64,000 bases of DNA. Source: Cichorium intybus (lineage: Eukaryota; Streptophyta; Magnoliopsida; Asterales; Asteraceae). Made by a program: the position numbers and the translations under genes. The notes under the pieces are model-generated. The model searched no databases and was not told where the DNA came from. It worked only from the letters and a program-made list of their open reading frames with translations. Shown here piece by piece: positions 49,864-61,675 of the stretch (position 1 is the first letter of the stretch; each line of letters opens with the position of its first letter). The stretch lies in assembly GCA_023525715.1 (NCBI GenBank), contig JAKNSD010000072.1:1121064-1185063 (forward strand), read 5' to 3'.

Positions 49864-51354
49864 TGTAACGCCCGGTTTCTCAATCTTAGGATACACCAAT
49901 AACTTAATTAAACATAAACAAGGTTATGGTGTAAATCCCAAAAGATTAGTAACAAATTCTACAAAGTTTTATCGGATACATAGTTTAAGTCATAAAACTA
50001 TATACAACAAGTATTTAAAACGTTTTCACCAAAAGCCGGAATATCCAAAGTATTTTCAAAACATCCAGAATAAGTCCAAAATCAAAAGTCCAAGGTCCAT
50101 ATCTATCCAGCTAACCCTCCGTGATGTGTTTTCCATGACCTGCATTACCAGAACCTAACACCAACAACAATAGCAAACAAATTATGAGCTTTGAAAGCTC
50201 AGTGAGTAATTAGGGATAACTTAATTATATATTCTATCTCTCCATGTCAATGAATCTCAATTGAACAACTCAGTCTTCAGTGTATCTCAAACACTGCTTC
50301 TCTTTATTTCATTACTCAAATCAATGATATATCCTTTTATCTACAATTATAACTCAATAATATGTAAATTTATTTAACAATAACTACTCACCTGAGGTTG
50401 ACTCGGTACGTAGAACTCCAGAACCTCGTGTTTGATCCTGACTAGCCTTAGCTGTAACACAACAGCTAAATTTCAATACTCAAGTCTCATAATAATCTCA
50501 TTCACAATTTATATCGACAAAAATCCAGAATTTAGCATCATATGGTGAAGTCATAATCAAACAAAGAACAATAACACTCTTGTTATAGCTCCTCACCTCA
50601 CTCTTTTGACCTATTCAAGTTTGTAAACAAAATCAACAAGCATAACACTAACTCAAGTTTAAAATTAAACTCTTATAGACTTGCTATACTACTAATTCAA
50701 CCCTAACATCATCGATTCACGGGTAGACCATCGAGACCACAAGGAATCACTCTAAATCAAAGTATCCAACGGTTGAAACAAAGTCAAATTCAAGGAGGAT
50801 TACCTTTCAAACTCCAAGTACAAATCCCTAGCTTCAATTCGTGATAAATAGGCTTAAATCTCGACTTGGATGGCTTAGAAATCGATTTCTAGGGTTTAGA
50901 GAGGGTTTTGATTGAATTGGAAATGACCCAAATGAAGGAAAACCCGTATTTTAAAACACCCCTGATGCGCGACACGACCCGTGTAGGCTCACACGACCCG
51001 TGTGAGGCCTACAGCAAGCAGATATGAATTGTACAGACTCACACGACCCGTGCAGCCTCACACGACCCGTGTGAGACCCTACCTCGCCTCGGTAATTTTT
51101 GAACAAGACTTACACGACCCGTGTAAAGGTACACGACCCGTGTAGACCTGAAAAAGGGTACTGCCTGATTCTTAAGCCTTTCTACACGACCCGTGTGGCC
51201 ATACACGACCCGTGTAGCCCTTATTTGACATTTTACAAGTCCAAACTTCACTCAATTGGGTTTTTAATCATCCTAACTCATATAACAATTTATTTAATCT
51301 TAATTATACTAAGATTAACGCAAAATCTATATAAATTAATAATATGGTATTACA
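49864..51354 (-). repeat. LTR a of the gypsy array
   Basis: 1491 bp. In element orientation it starts TGTAATACC (51354) and ends GGGCGTTACA (49864). It differs from LTR b by about seven substitutions, one extra 19 bp repeat unit and 1 bp. Confidence 0.93.
50972..51215. repeat. Eight dyad repeats ACACG-ACC-CGTGT in LTR a
   Basis: Eight copies, one with CGTGC instead of CGTGT. They lie 140-380 bases into the LTR (U3) in element orientation. Flanking bases often extend the dyad: CTCACACG/CGTGTGAG in two copies, TACACG/CGTGTA in others. Confidence 0.9.
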
Positions 51355-51371
51355 AGTTCTTACCCCCTTCA
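51355..51371 (-). promoter_or_regulatory. Polypurine tract, internal unit 1
   Basis: The minus strand reads GAAGGGGGTAAGAACT, directly before TGTAATACC of LTR a. The same tract is at 57697-57713 and 63497-63513 in the other units. Confidence 0.85.
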
Positions 51372-51656
51372 AAAGATTCCGTCCTCGAAATCTCTTGAAA
51401 ACAAGAAGGGATACTTCGATCGCATTTCCTCTTCAGCTTCCCAAGTGAAATCTGTTCCTCTATGATGTCGCCATTGTACTTTAACTATTACAATCTCTTT
51501 ATTTCGCAACTTCTTGATCTTTTTGTCTAGAATCTTCTCCGGTTGTTCTTGATGTTGAAGTTTACGATCTAACTGAACTTCCTTCAAAGGAACACATGCC
51601 GACTCATCGTATAAAGTCTTACGAAGATGCGAGATATGAAACACATTATGAATTCC
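51369..51656 (-). pseudogene. Gypsy Pol C-terminus with chromodomain-like tail, unit 1
   Basis: Encodes VFHISHLRKTLYDESACVPL and the tail VIVKVQWRHHRGTDFTWEAE, ending RKYPFLF-like before a stop at 51369. The tail resembles the chromodomain at the end of plant chromovirus integrases. It is in frame with the integrase block but cut off by a TAA at 51657 (a C to T change compared with units 2 and 3). Confidence 0.85.
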
Positions 51657-53312
51657 TTATAACTCATCAGGAAGTTCGAGTTTATAAGTTACTGCTCCCA
51701 CTCGTTCAATCATACGGAAGGGTCCAATAAACCGTGGGCTTAGCTTGCCACGTTTATCAAAACGAATAATTCCTTTCCAGGGAGACACTTTTGACATTAC
51801 CATATCTCCGACTTGAAATTCCAACGGTTTCCTTCGTTTATCTGCATATTGTTTTTGTCGCTGCTGAGCAACTCTCATATGCTCACGTATACTTTTTATT
51901 TTCGCCTCAGTTTCAGTTATAATTTCAGGACCCGCTAGTGGTTTCTCTCCCGCTTCTGACCAACATGTTGGTGTTCTACACACCGACCCATATAACGCTT
52001 CAAAGGGTGCCATTTGAATACTAGAATGATATGAGTTATTATATGTAAATTCGGCTAAAGGTAGATGATTGTCCCAACTACCTCCAAAATCAATCACCGA
52101 AGCTCTAAGCATATCTTCTAACGTTTGAATAGTTCTCTCGGTTTGACCATCAGTCTGCGGATGATAAGCCGTACTCATTAAGGCTTTAGTTCCCAAATGT
52201 TTTTGAAAACTTTGCCAAAAATGAGAAGTAAAACGACTATCACGATCGGAGATTATCGAGGTTGGTACTCCGTGTCGTCTCATCATCTCCCTAATATAGA
52301 TCTCTGCTAATTTAGACGCTTGATAATCTTCTCGTATGGGAATAAACTGTGCTGATTTGGTTAATCTATCAATAATTACCCATATAGAATCAAACCCTCG
52401 TGGAGTTCGGGGTAATTTAGTGATAAAGTCCATAGAAATCTCATCCCACTTTTTCATCGGTACAGGTAGTGGTTGAACTAACCTGTATGGTCTCTGATGA
52501 TTTGCCTTGACTTGTAAACAAGTCAGACACTTCTCCACATATCTCCTAACATCACGCTTCATTCCCGGCCACCAGTAAAATGGCTTTAAACTTCTATACA
52601 TCTTTGTGCTACCTGGATGGATTGAATACCGTGTACAATGTGCATCTTCAAGTAACAGCTGTCTCGTGTCTCCGTATCTTGGGACCCACACTCGTCCCTG
52701 AAAAGTTTTTACCCCCTGTGCATTTTCAACTAGCTTATCTACATATCCAACCATTCTCTCACTCTTCATGTCATTTGCTTCTCTCTGGGCACGTTGAATC
52801 ATTTCTGGTAATTTACTAACCACTCCCATTCGGGCTGAAACGACTCTAATAGGTGGTTCTTTTCGACTTAACGCATCCGCTACTACGTTTGCTTTACCAG
52901 GATGGTAAAGTATTTCACACTCATAATCTTTAAAAAATCCCATCCATCTTCGTTGTCTCATATTCAACTCTTTTTGATCAAATAAATACTTTAAACTCTT
53001 ATGATCTGAATATATCTGGAACTTCACACCATAAAGGTAATGTCGCCAGATTTTTAGTGCAAAAACAATGGCGGCTAACTCCAAATCATGTACTAGATAA
53101 ATTTGCTCATGAGGCTTCAGCTGTCGAGACGAATACGCAATTACTCGCCCCCTTTGCATTAATACACATCCAAGACCGATCTGTGAAGCATCGGTAAAAA
53201 GGACAAAGTCGTCCACACCTTGAGGTAAAGCTAACACCGGAGCTTCGCATAACGCCTGTCTCAGTTTTTCAAAAGCTTCTTGTTGTGCTTCAGCCCAGAT
53301 AAACTTCTCTAT
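51657..53312 (-). pseudogene. Gypsy RNase H and integrase, unit 1
   Basis: About 550 open codons between a TAG (53313) and a TAA (51657). RNase H has FTDASQIGLGCVLMQRG, YSDHKSLKYL and VVADALSRKE. Integrase has the zinc finger SIHPGSTKMY...CLTC and core DMFITK-type Asp (SMDFITKLPRTP), IISDRDSRF and TIQTLEDMLR. It is otherwise undamaged, but isolated from RT by the TAG, so no full Pol is made. Confidence 0.88.
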
Positions 53313-53945
53313 CTATCTGGTCAGCTTTGTTAAGGGCAAGGCAATACTCGAAAATTTCTCAATAAATCGTCGGTAATAGCCAGCTAGTCCCAAAAAGCTC
53401 CGAATCTCAGTCGGATTTTTGGGTGGTGCCCAACTCATCACTGCTTCTATCTTGGCAGGGTCCACTTTGACTCCTTCTCTGTTTATCACATGACCAAGAA
53501 ACTGGATCTCTTGCATCCAAAACTCGCACTTCGAAAATTTTGCATACAATTTTTCTTTACGAAGAAGATTTAAAATCAACTGTAAATGTTGCTTGTGCTC
53601 ATCCCAGCTTTTGGAATAAATCAAAATATCATCAATAAACACTATTACGAACTTGTCTAAGAATGGATGACAAGCTCGATTCATCAAGTCCATAAAAGCC
53701 GCCGGGGCATTCGTTAAACCGAACGGCATTACTAGAAACTCATAATGACCGTATCGGGTGCGAAATGCTGTCTTCGGGATGTCAGATTCTCTTACTCTTA
53801 GCTGGTGATATCCCGATCTCAAATCAATCTTCGAAAAGTACACCGCTCCCTCCAATTGATCGAACAAATCATCTATTCTCGGTAGGGGATAACGATTCTT
53901 CACAGTAATCTTGTTTAACTCGCGATAGTCTATGCACATACGCAT
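53313..53945 (-). pseudogene. Gypsy reverse transcriptase core, unit 1
   Basis: MRMCIDYRELNKITVKNRYP, MPFGLTNAPAAFMDLMNR and the FIDD active site (VIVFIDDILIYSK) are intact. The frame ends at a unit-1-specific TAG (53313) at the RT/RNase H junction. Upstream it is in frame with the protease block but separated by a TAG at 53985 that unit 2 shares. Confidence 0.88.
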
Positions 53946-53984
53946 AGAACCGTCCTTCTTTCGAACAAATAGTATCGGCGCACC

Positions 53985-55334
53985 CTACGGAGATGAACTC
54001 GGACGAATAAAACCGCGATCTAAGAGTTCTTGTAGTTGTTTCTTTAACTCCTCCATCTCGGACGGCGCCAACCGATAAGGTGCTCGAGCTATCGGTTTCG
54101 CTTCAGGAACTAAATCAATAACAAACTCCAATTGACGATTTGGCGGTAATTCCGGAAGATCGTCAGGAAAAACATCGGCAAAATCTCTCACTATCTCAAC
54201 ATCCTTCACAGTGGGATGTTCGGCTTCAATTGGGGCAACATGTGCCATAAATAAAAGAGCACCTCTTTCGGTATACCTTCGCGCTCTCACGAAAGATACT
54301 ACCGGAATATGTTGAAAACGGCATTCGCCTCGTATTAACATCTGAGACCCGCTCGGAGTTCTCACAGAAATAATCTTTCTGTGACAATCCGTATTTGCCC
54401 TATTATTATCTAACCAGTCCATTCCAACTATTACATCAAACGCACAAGTACTCATTGGCTTTAAATCAATAAGGAAAGAAATCCCATTGATTTCAAGCCG
54501 ACAATTTGTATATTGAGTATCTACTATAACATCTCTCCCATCAGCAATATCAACTATAAGACTCTCACTCATCTTAGACACTGGAACATTAATTCGAGAC
54601 GCGAAAGGTACAGATATGAAAGAAATTGATGCACCAGAGTCAAACACCATACGAGCTCGAAGAGAATTCAGGCTAAAAATACCTGTAATCACATCTGGTC
54701 GCTCTCTAGCCTCCTCCACGGTCATCTGGAAAGCTCGAGTTCTAACATTCCCACCGCCTCTATCTCGTCTATCGCCTCGATTATCACCTCGTCCCGCCCT
54801 CGGAGTCTCGCGTCGTGAATCAGTTCTCGGCTTTGGGCAATCCGGGCGAATATGACCACTTTCCCCACAATTGAAACACACACGATTTTTCTCCAAACAA
54901 TCTCGAGCCATATGCCCTGTCTTACCGCATTTATAACACATAAGAGACGGGGTGCTCATATCACAAATTCCAGCATGTTTTCGACGGCATTTTTCGCACC
55001 ACTTGCTCTCAGTCTTTCTTGGATCACCTCGATATTGATAACTCGGAACTGGCTGCTTTTGAGAATTACCCTCGGGTTTTCCTTCCCATTTCCTCTTCTG
55101 ACCTCCGCTTCCTTGGTCCCCCTTCCTTTCATTATCTTGCCTCCGTAGTTCTTTTTCTTGAGATTTGGCTGCCTCGACAATCTGCTGATAAGTTGTAAAG
55201 CTGGAACTCTGTAAGAACTCTCGTATCTGGGTCCTCAATCCCCATAAATATCTATCAACCTTTCTTTCTTCCGTGTCTACCTGATGAGCAGCAAATCTGG
55301 CTTTCTCATTGAACTCTGTTGTATACTCTTGCAC
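53985..55334 (-). pseudogene. Gypsy Gag C-terminus, zinc knuckles, protease, RT start, unit 1
   Basis: 449 codons without a true ATG. The second half of Gag starts QEYTTEFNEKARF. Two CCHC knuckles follow (CYKCGKTGHMARDC and CFNCGESGHIRPDC), then an Arg/Gly-rich linker. The protease has FDSGASISFIS and FDVIVGMDWLDNN, and the RT linker has VRDFADVFPDDLPELPPN. It ends at a TAG in the conserved SSPxGAP motif, where other elements have Trp. It overlaps the preceding Gag frame by about 29 bases in the +1 frame. Confidence 0.88.
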
Positions 55335-55990
55335 GTGTTCCCTGCTGTAATCTCAGAAAATCCTCCTCCAGACTTTTCATTGCAGTATTTGAGCAATATT
55401 CTTTCATAAATTTAGTTTTAAACTCTTCCCACGTCGTTTCTGATTCCAACCCTTTCTCTATATCCAGATTTATATTCTCCCACCAGAATTGGGCATCTTT
55501 GTGAAGACAATTTGTAGCATACTCAACCTTGTCTTTTTCTGCACACTTACTCGTACGAAAAGCTTTCTCAATATGGGTTAGCCAATTTCTTGCAACAACG
55601 GGATCATCAGTACCGAAGAAATCATTCGGTTTACATTTGCGAAATGTCTCATAATTACAGCCTTTTGTTTCACTCGATCCTCCAGTCTCAGCATGTGTAA
55701 TAACTGATTCTCTCCGACCCTCCCCAACCACAACAGGTGTGATAGGAGGTCAGTTTCGATCATCTCTAGTCACCTCTTCGATCATCTCTAGTCACCTCCG
55801 TCTGAGATCTTACTAAGGTAGGCAGTAAGTCTTTAACGGCTTTTGCTACCTCTGCAGCAATTAACTCTTGTAAGGTTGATGTCAACTCAGGCGGTCTCTC
55901 GTCTTCAGACTGGCGTCCCAGTCTAAAATCTTGTGATCCCGAATGCTCGTCTCGGTGATCACCTCCCTTCTTTTCTTTTCCAGAACTCAT
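55306..55990 (-). pseudogene. Gypsy Gag N-terminal half, unit 1 (frameshifted)
   Basis: The ATG at 55990 gives MSSGKEKKGGDHRDEHSGSQ and then stops after 74 codons because of a 22 bp tandem duplication (55755-55776 and 55777-55798). The capsid part continues in another frame (55731-55306) with CLHKDAQFWWENINLDIEKG and LEEDFLRLQQGTR, the retrotransposon Gag domain. A second shift, shared with unit 2, follows near 55325. Confidence 0.85.
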
Positions 55991-56225
55991 TTTATCTGAA
56001 AAGAAAATTTACTCATTTAGAAATCACCACCATAATACTCAATATGGTGTATATTCAACTCATTTACATGTCACCATAATACTCAATATGGTTACATAAT
56101 CAACTCGGTTCATACACCACGAAGGATAGCTACTCGGGACTCTTTGGGACTTTTCTACCTCACTAGTTTAAGTCTAAACCCATCTCAAGGTTTAATTCTC
56201 TTAAACCATTGCTCTGATACCAACT
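55991..56225 (-). other. Leader and primer-binding site of unit 1
   Basis: 235 bases from the LTR to the gag ATG. The primer-binding site TGGTATCAGAGC (minus strand) is at 56222-56211. Copies of CACCATAATACTCAATATGG occur in direct repeat within it. Confidence 0.8.
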
Positions 56226-57696
56226 TGTAACGCCCGGTTTCTCAATCTTAGGATACACCAATAACTTAATTAAACATAAACAAGGTTATGGTGTAAATCC
56301 CAAAAGATTAGTAACAAATTCTATAAAGTTTTATCGGATACATAGTTTAAGTCACAAAACTATATACAACAAGTATTTAAAACGTTTTCACCAAAAGCCG
56401 GAATATCCAAAGTATTTTCAAAACATCCAGAATAAGTCCAAAATCAAAAGTCCAAGGTCCATATCTATCCAGCTAACCCTCCGTGATGTGTTTTCCATGA
56501 CCTGCATTACCAGAACCTAACACCAACAACAATAGCAAACAAATTATGAGCTTTGAAAGCTCAGTGAGTAATTAGGGATAACTTAATTATATATTCTATC
56601 TCTCCATGTCAATGAATCTCAATTGAACAACTCAGTCTTCAGTGTATCTCAAACACTGCTTCTCTTTATTTCATTACTCAAATCAATGATATATCCTTTT
56701 ATCTACAATTATAACTCAATAATATGTAAATTTATTTAACAATAACTACTCACCTGAGGTTGACTCGGTACGTAGAACTCCAGAACCTCGTGTTTGATCC
56801 TGACTAGCCTTAGCTGTAACACAACAGCTAAATTTCAATACTCAAGTCTCATAATAATCTCATTCACAATTTATATCGACAAAAATCCAGAATTTAGCAT
56901 CATATGGTGAAGTCATAATCAAAAAAAGAACAATAACACTCTTGTTATAGCTCCTCACCTCACTCTTTTGACCTATTCAAGTTTGTAAAAAAATCAACAA
57001 GCATAACACTAACTCAAGTTTAAAATTAAACTCTTATAGACTTGCTATACTACTAATTCAACCCTAACATCATCGATTCACGGGTAGACCATCGAGACCA
57101 CAAGGAATCACTCTAAATCAAAGTATCCAACGGTTGAAACAAAGTCAAATTCAAGGAGGATTACCTTTCAAACTCCAAGTACAAATCCCTAGCTTCAATT
57201 CGTGATTAATAGGCTTAAATCTCGACTTGGATGGCTTAGAAATCGATTTCTAGGGTTTAGAGAGGGTTTTGATTGAATTGGAAATGACCCAAATGAAAGA
57301 AAACCCGTATTTTAAAACACCCCTGATGCGCGACACGACCCGTGTAGGCTCACACGACCCGTGTGAGGCCTACAGCAAGCAGATATGAATTGTACAGACT
57401 CACACGACCCGTGTGAGACCCTACCTCGCCTCGGTAATTTTTGAACAAGACTTACACGACCCGTGTAAAGGTACACGACCCGTGTAGACCTGAAAAAGGG
57501 TACTGCCTGATTCTTAAGCCTTTCTACACGACCCGTGTGGCCATACACGACCCGTGTAGCTCTTATTTGACATTTTACAAGTCCAAACTTCACTCAATTG
57601 GGTTTTTAATCATCCTAACTCATATAACAATTTATTTAATCTTAATTATACTAAGATTAACGTAAAATCTATATAAATTAATAATATGGTATTACA
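56226..57696 (-). repeat. LTR b of the gypsy array (shared by units 1 and 2)
   Basis: 1471 bp. It serves at once as 5' LTR of unit 1 (primer-binding site to its left) and 3' LTR of unit 2 (polypurine tract to its right). Confidence 0.93.
57333..57557. repeat. Seven dyad repeats in LTR b
   Basis: Same motif and order as in LTR a but lacking the variant CGTGC copy (19 bp shorter). Confidence 0.9.
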
Positions 57697-57710
57697 AGTT
57701 CTTACCCCCT

Positions 57711-58112
57711 TCAAAAGATTCTGTCCTCGGAATCTCTTGAAAACAAGAAGGGATACTTCGATCGCATTTCCTCTTCAGCTTCCCAAGTGACATCCGTTCC
57801 TCTATGATGTCGCCATTGTACTTTAACTATTACAATCTCTTTATTTCGCAACTTCTTGATCTTTTTGTCTAGAATCTTCTCCGGTTGTTCTTGATGTTGA
57901 AGTTTACGATCTAACTGAACTTCCTTCAAAGGAACACATGCCGACTCATCGTATAAAGTCTTACAAAGATGCGAGATATGAAACACATTCTGAATTCCTT
58001 GTAACTCATCAGGAAGTTCGAGTTTATAAGCTACTGCTCCCACTCGTTCAATCACACGGAAGGGTCCAATAAATCGTGGGCTTAGCTTGCCACGTTTACC
58101 AAAACGAATAAT
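57711..58112 (-). pseudogene. Gypsy Pol C-terminus with chromodomain-like tail, unit 2
   Basis: Continues the integrase frame below the TGA at 58113. It holds IERVGAVAYKLELPDEL and the tail VIVKVQWRHHRGTDVTWEAE, stop at 57711. The Gln codon that is TAA in unit 1 is intact here. Confidence 0.82.
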
Positions 58113-58628
58113 TCATTTCCAGGGAGATACTTTTAGCATTACCATATCTCTGACTTGAAATTCCAACGGTTTCCTTCGTTTATCTGCATATTGTTTTTGT
58201 CGCTGCTGAGCAACTCTCATATGCTCACGTATACTTTTTATTTTCGCCTCAGTTTCAGTTATAATTTCAGGACCCGCTAGTGGTTTCTCTCCCGCTTCTG
58301 ACCAACATGTTGGTGTTCTACACACCGACCCATATAACGCTTCAAAGGGTGCCATTTGAATACTAGAATGATATGAGTTATTATATGTAAATTCGGCTAA
58401 AGGTAGATGATTGTCCCAACTACCTCCAAAATCAATCACCGAAGCTCTAAGCATATCTTCTAACGTTTGAATAGTTCTCTCGGTTTGACCATCAGTCTGC
58501 GGATGATAAGCCGTACTCATTAAGGCTTTAGTTCCCAAATGTTTTTGAAAACTTTGCCAAAAATGAGAAGTAAAACGACTATCACGATCGGAGATTATCG
58601 AGGTTGGTACTCCGTGTCGTCTCATCAT
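58113..58628 (-). pseudogene. Gypsy integrase core, unit 2
   Basis: MMRRHGVPTSIISDRDSRFT, YHPQTDGQTERTIQTLEDML and the C-terminal DKRRKPLEFQ block. It ends at a TGA (58113) after SPWK, where units 1 and 3 have Gly. Upstream it is cut by a TAG (58691-58689) and a TGA (58742-58740). Confidence 0.85.
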
Positions 58629-58739
58629 CTCCCTAATATAGATCTCTGCTAATTTAGACGCTTGATAATCTTCTCGTATGGGAATAAACTATGCTGATTT
58701 GGTTAATCTATCAATAATTACCCATATAGAATCAAACCC

Positions 58740-59285
58740 TCATGGAGTTCGGGGTAATTTAGTGATAAAGTCCATAGAAATCTCATCCCACTTTTTCATC
58801 GGTACAGGTAGTGGTTGAACTAACCCGTATGGTCTCTGATGATTTGACTTGACTTGTAAACAAGTCAGACACTTCTCCACATATCTCCTAACATCACGCT
58901 TCATTCCCGGCCACCAGTAAAACGGCTTTAAACTTCTATACATCTTTGTGCTACCTGGATGGATTGAATACCGTGTACAATGTGCATCTTCAAGTAACAG
59001 CTGTCTCGTGTCTCCGTATCTTGGGACCCACACTCGTCCCTGAAAAGTTTTTACCCCCTGTGCATTTTCAACTAGCTTATCTACATATCCAACCATTCTC
59101 TCACTCTTCATGTCATTGGCTTCTCTCTGGGCACGTTGAATCATTTCTGGTAATTTACTAACCACTCTTATTCGGGCTGAAACGACTCTAATAGGTGGTT
59201 CTTTTCGACTTAACGCATCCGCTACTACGTTTGCTTTACCAGGATGGTAAAGTATTTCACACTCATAATCTTTAAAAAAATCCAC
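58740..59285 (-). pseudogene. Gypsy RNase H end and integrase zinc finger, unit 2
   Basis: FFKDYECEILYHPGKANVVA through SIHPGSTKMYRSLKPFYWWP and CLTCLQVK to SMDFITKLPRTP, ending at a TGA (CGA in unit 1, a C to T change at a CpG). It is separated from the RT/RNase H frame by a net 1 bp deletion near 59275. Confidence 0.85.
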
Positions 59286-60286
59286 CTTCTTCGTTGTCTC
59301 ATATTCAACTCTTTTTGATCAAATAAATACTTTAAACTCTTATGATCTGAATATATCTGGAACTTCACACCATAAAGGTAATGTCGCCAGATTTTTAGTG
59401 CAAAAACAATGGCGGCTAACTCCAAATCATGTACTGGATAAATTTGCTCATGAGGCTTCAGCTGTCGAGACGAATACACAATTACTCGCCCCCTTTGCAT
59501 TAATACACATCCAAGACCGATCTGTGAAGCATCGGTAAAAATGACAAAGTCTTCCACACCTTGAGGTAAAGCTAACACCGGAGCTTCGCATAACGCCTGT
59601 CTCAGTTTTTCAAAAGCTTCTTGTTGTGCTTCAGCCCAGATAAACTTCTCTGTCTTTCTGGTCAGCTTTGTTAAGGGCAAGGCAATACTCGAAAATTTCT
59701 CAATAAATCGTCGGTAATAGCCAGCTAGTCCCAAAAAGCTCCGAATCTCAGTCGGATTTTTGGGTGGTGCCCAACTCATCACTGCTTCTATCTTGGCAGG
59801 GTCCACTTTGACTCCTTCTCTGTTTATCACATGACCAAGAAACTGGATCTCTTGCATCCAAAACTCGCACTTCGAAAATTTTGCATACAATTTTTCTTTA
59901 CGAAGAAGATTTAAAATCAACTGTAAATGTTGCTTGTGCTCATCCCAGCTTTTGGAATAAATCAAAATATCATCAATAAACACTATTACGAACTTGTCTA
60001 AGAATGGATGACAAGCTCGATTCATCAAGTCCATAAAAGCCGCCGGGGCATTCGTTAAACCGAATGGCATTACTAGAAACTCATAATGACCGTATCGGGT
60101 GCGAAATGCTGTCTTCGGGATGTCAGATTCTCTTACTCTTAGCTGGTGATATCCCGATCTCAAATCAATCTTCGAAAAGTACACCGCTCCCTCCAATTGA
60201 TCGAACAAATCATCTATTCTCGGTAGGGGATAACGATTCTTCACAGTAATCTTGTTTAACTCGCTATAGTCTATGCACATACGCAT
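59225..60286 (-). pseudogene. Gypsy reverse transcriptase and RNase H start, unit 2
   Basis: RT core with YPLPRIDDLF, FIDDILIYSK and FLGLAGYYRRF, then RNase H with FTDASQIGLGCVL and YSDHKSLKYLFDQKELNMRQ, before the frameshift scrambles the last ~25 residues. The RT/RNase H junction is open here, unlike in unit 1. In CIDYSELNK a Ser replaces the usual Arg. Confidence 0.88.
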
Positions 60287-60325
60287 AGAACCATCCTTCT
60301 TTCGAACAAACAGTATCGGCGCACC

Positions 60326-61675
60326 CTACGGAGATGATCTCGGACGAATAAAACCGCGATCTAAGAGTTCTTGTAGTTGTTTCTTTAACTCCTCCATCTC
60401 GGACGGCGCCAACTGATAAGGTGCTCGAGCTATCGGTTTCTCTCCAGGAACTAAATCAATAACAAACTCCAATTGACGATTTGGCGGTAATTCCGGAAGA
60501 TCGTCAGGAAAAACATCGGCAAAATCTCTCACTATCTCAACATCCTTCATAGTGGGATGTTCGGCTTCAATTGGGGCAACATGTGCCATAAATAAAAGAG
60601 CACCTCTTTCGGTATACCTTCGCGCTCTCGCGAAAGATACTACCGGAATATGTTGAAAACGGCATTCGCCTCGTATTAACATCTGAGACCCGCTCGGAGT
60701 TCTCACAGAAATAATCTTTCCGTGACAATCCGTATTTGCCCTATTATTATCTAACCAGTCCATTCCAACTATTACATCAAACGCACAAGTACTCATTGGC
60801 TTTAAATCAATAAGGAAAGAAATCCCATTGATTTCAAGCCGACAATTTGTATATTGAGTATCTACTATAACATCTCTCCCATCAGCAATATCAACTATAA
60901 GACTCTCACTCATCTTAGACACTGGAACATTAATTCGAGACGCGAAAGGTACAGATATGAAAGAAATTGATGCACCAGAGTCAAACACCATACGAGCTCG
61001 AAGAGAATTCAGGCTAAAAATACCTGTAATCACATCTGGTCGCTCTCTAGCCTCCTCCACGGTCATCTGGAAAGCTCGAGTTCTAACATTCCCACCGCCT
61101 CTATCTCGTCTATCGCCTCGATTATCACCTCGTCCCGCCCTCGGAGTCTCGCGACGTGAATCAGTTCTCGGCTTTGGGCAATCCGGGCGAATATGACCAC
61201 TTTCCCCACAATTGAAACACACACGATTTTTCTCCAAACAATCTCGAGCCATATGCCCTGTCTTCCCGCATTGATAACACATAAGAGACGGGGTGCTCAT
61301 ATCACAAATTCCAGCATGTTTTCGACGGTATTTTTCGCACCACTTGCTCTCAGTCTTTCTTGGATCACCTCGATATTGATAACTCGGAACTGGCTGCTTT
61401 TGAGAATTACCCTCGGGTTTTCCTTCCCATTTCCTCTTCTGACCTCCGCTTCCTTGGTCCCCCTTCCTTTCATTATCTTGCCTCCGTAGTTCTTTTTCTC
61501 GGGATTTGGCTGCCACGACAATCTGCTGATAAGTTGTAAAGCTGGAACTCTGTAAGAACTCTCGTATCTGGGTCCTCAATCCCCATAAATATCTATCAAC
61601 CTTTCTTTCTTCCGTGTCTACCTGATGAGCAGCAAATCTGGCTTTCTTATTGAACTCTGTTGTATACTCTTGCAC
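60326..61675 (-). pseudogene. Gypsy Gag C-terminus, zinc knuckles, protease, RT start, unit 2
   Basis: Same layout and length (449 codons) as in unit 1: CYQCGKTGHMARDC and CFNCGESGHIRPDC knuckles, FDSGASISFIS protease, FADVFPDDLPELPP linker. It ends at the same TAG in the SSPxGAP motif (60328-60326) and overlaps Gag by the same 29 bases in the +1 frame. Shared lesions imply a common damaged ancestor. Confidence 0.88.

Noticed and set aside
50972..51215. CRISPR-like array
   Set aside because: Plant nuclear DNA. The 13-base dyads have irregular non-unique spacers, and the whole cluster is repeated in each LTR. It is an LTR repeat.
51039..51251. Peptide rich in TRVVY/TGRV across the dyad array (and copies at 57312 and 63112)
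   Set aside because: It is only a translation of the repeat; frame and length change between LTR copies.
49864..57696. Two independent gypsy insertions side by side
   Set aside because: The units share one LTR with no host DNA or 5 bp duplication between them, and share private-looking lesions. A tandem array explains this better.
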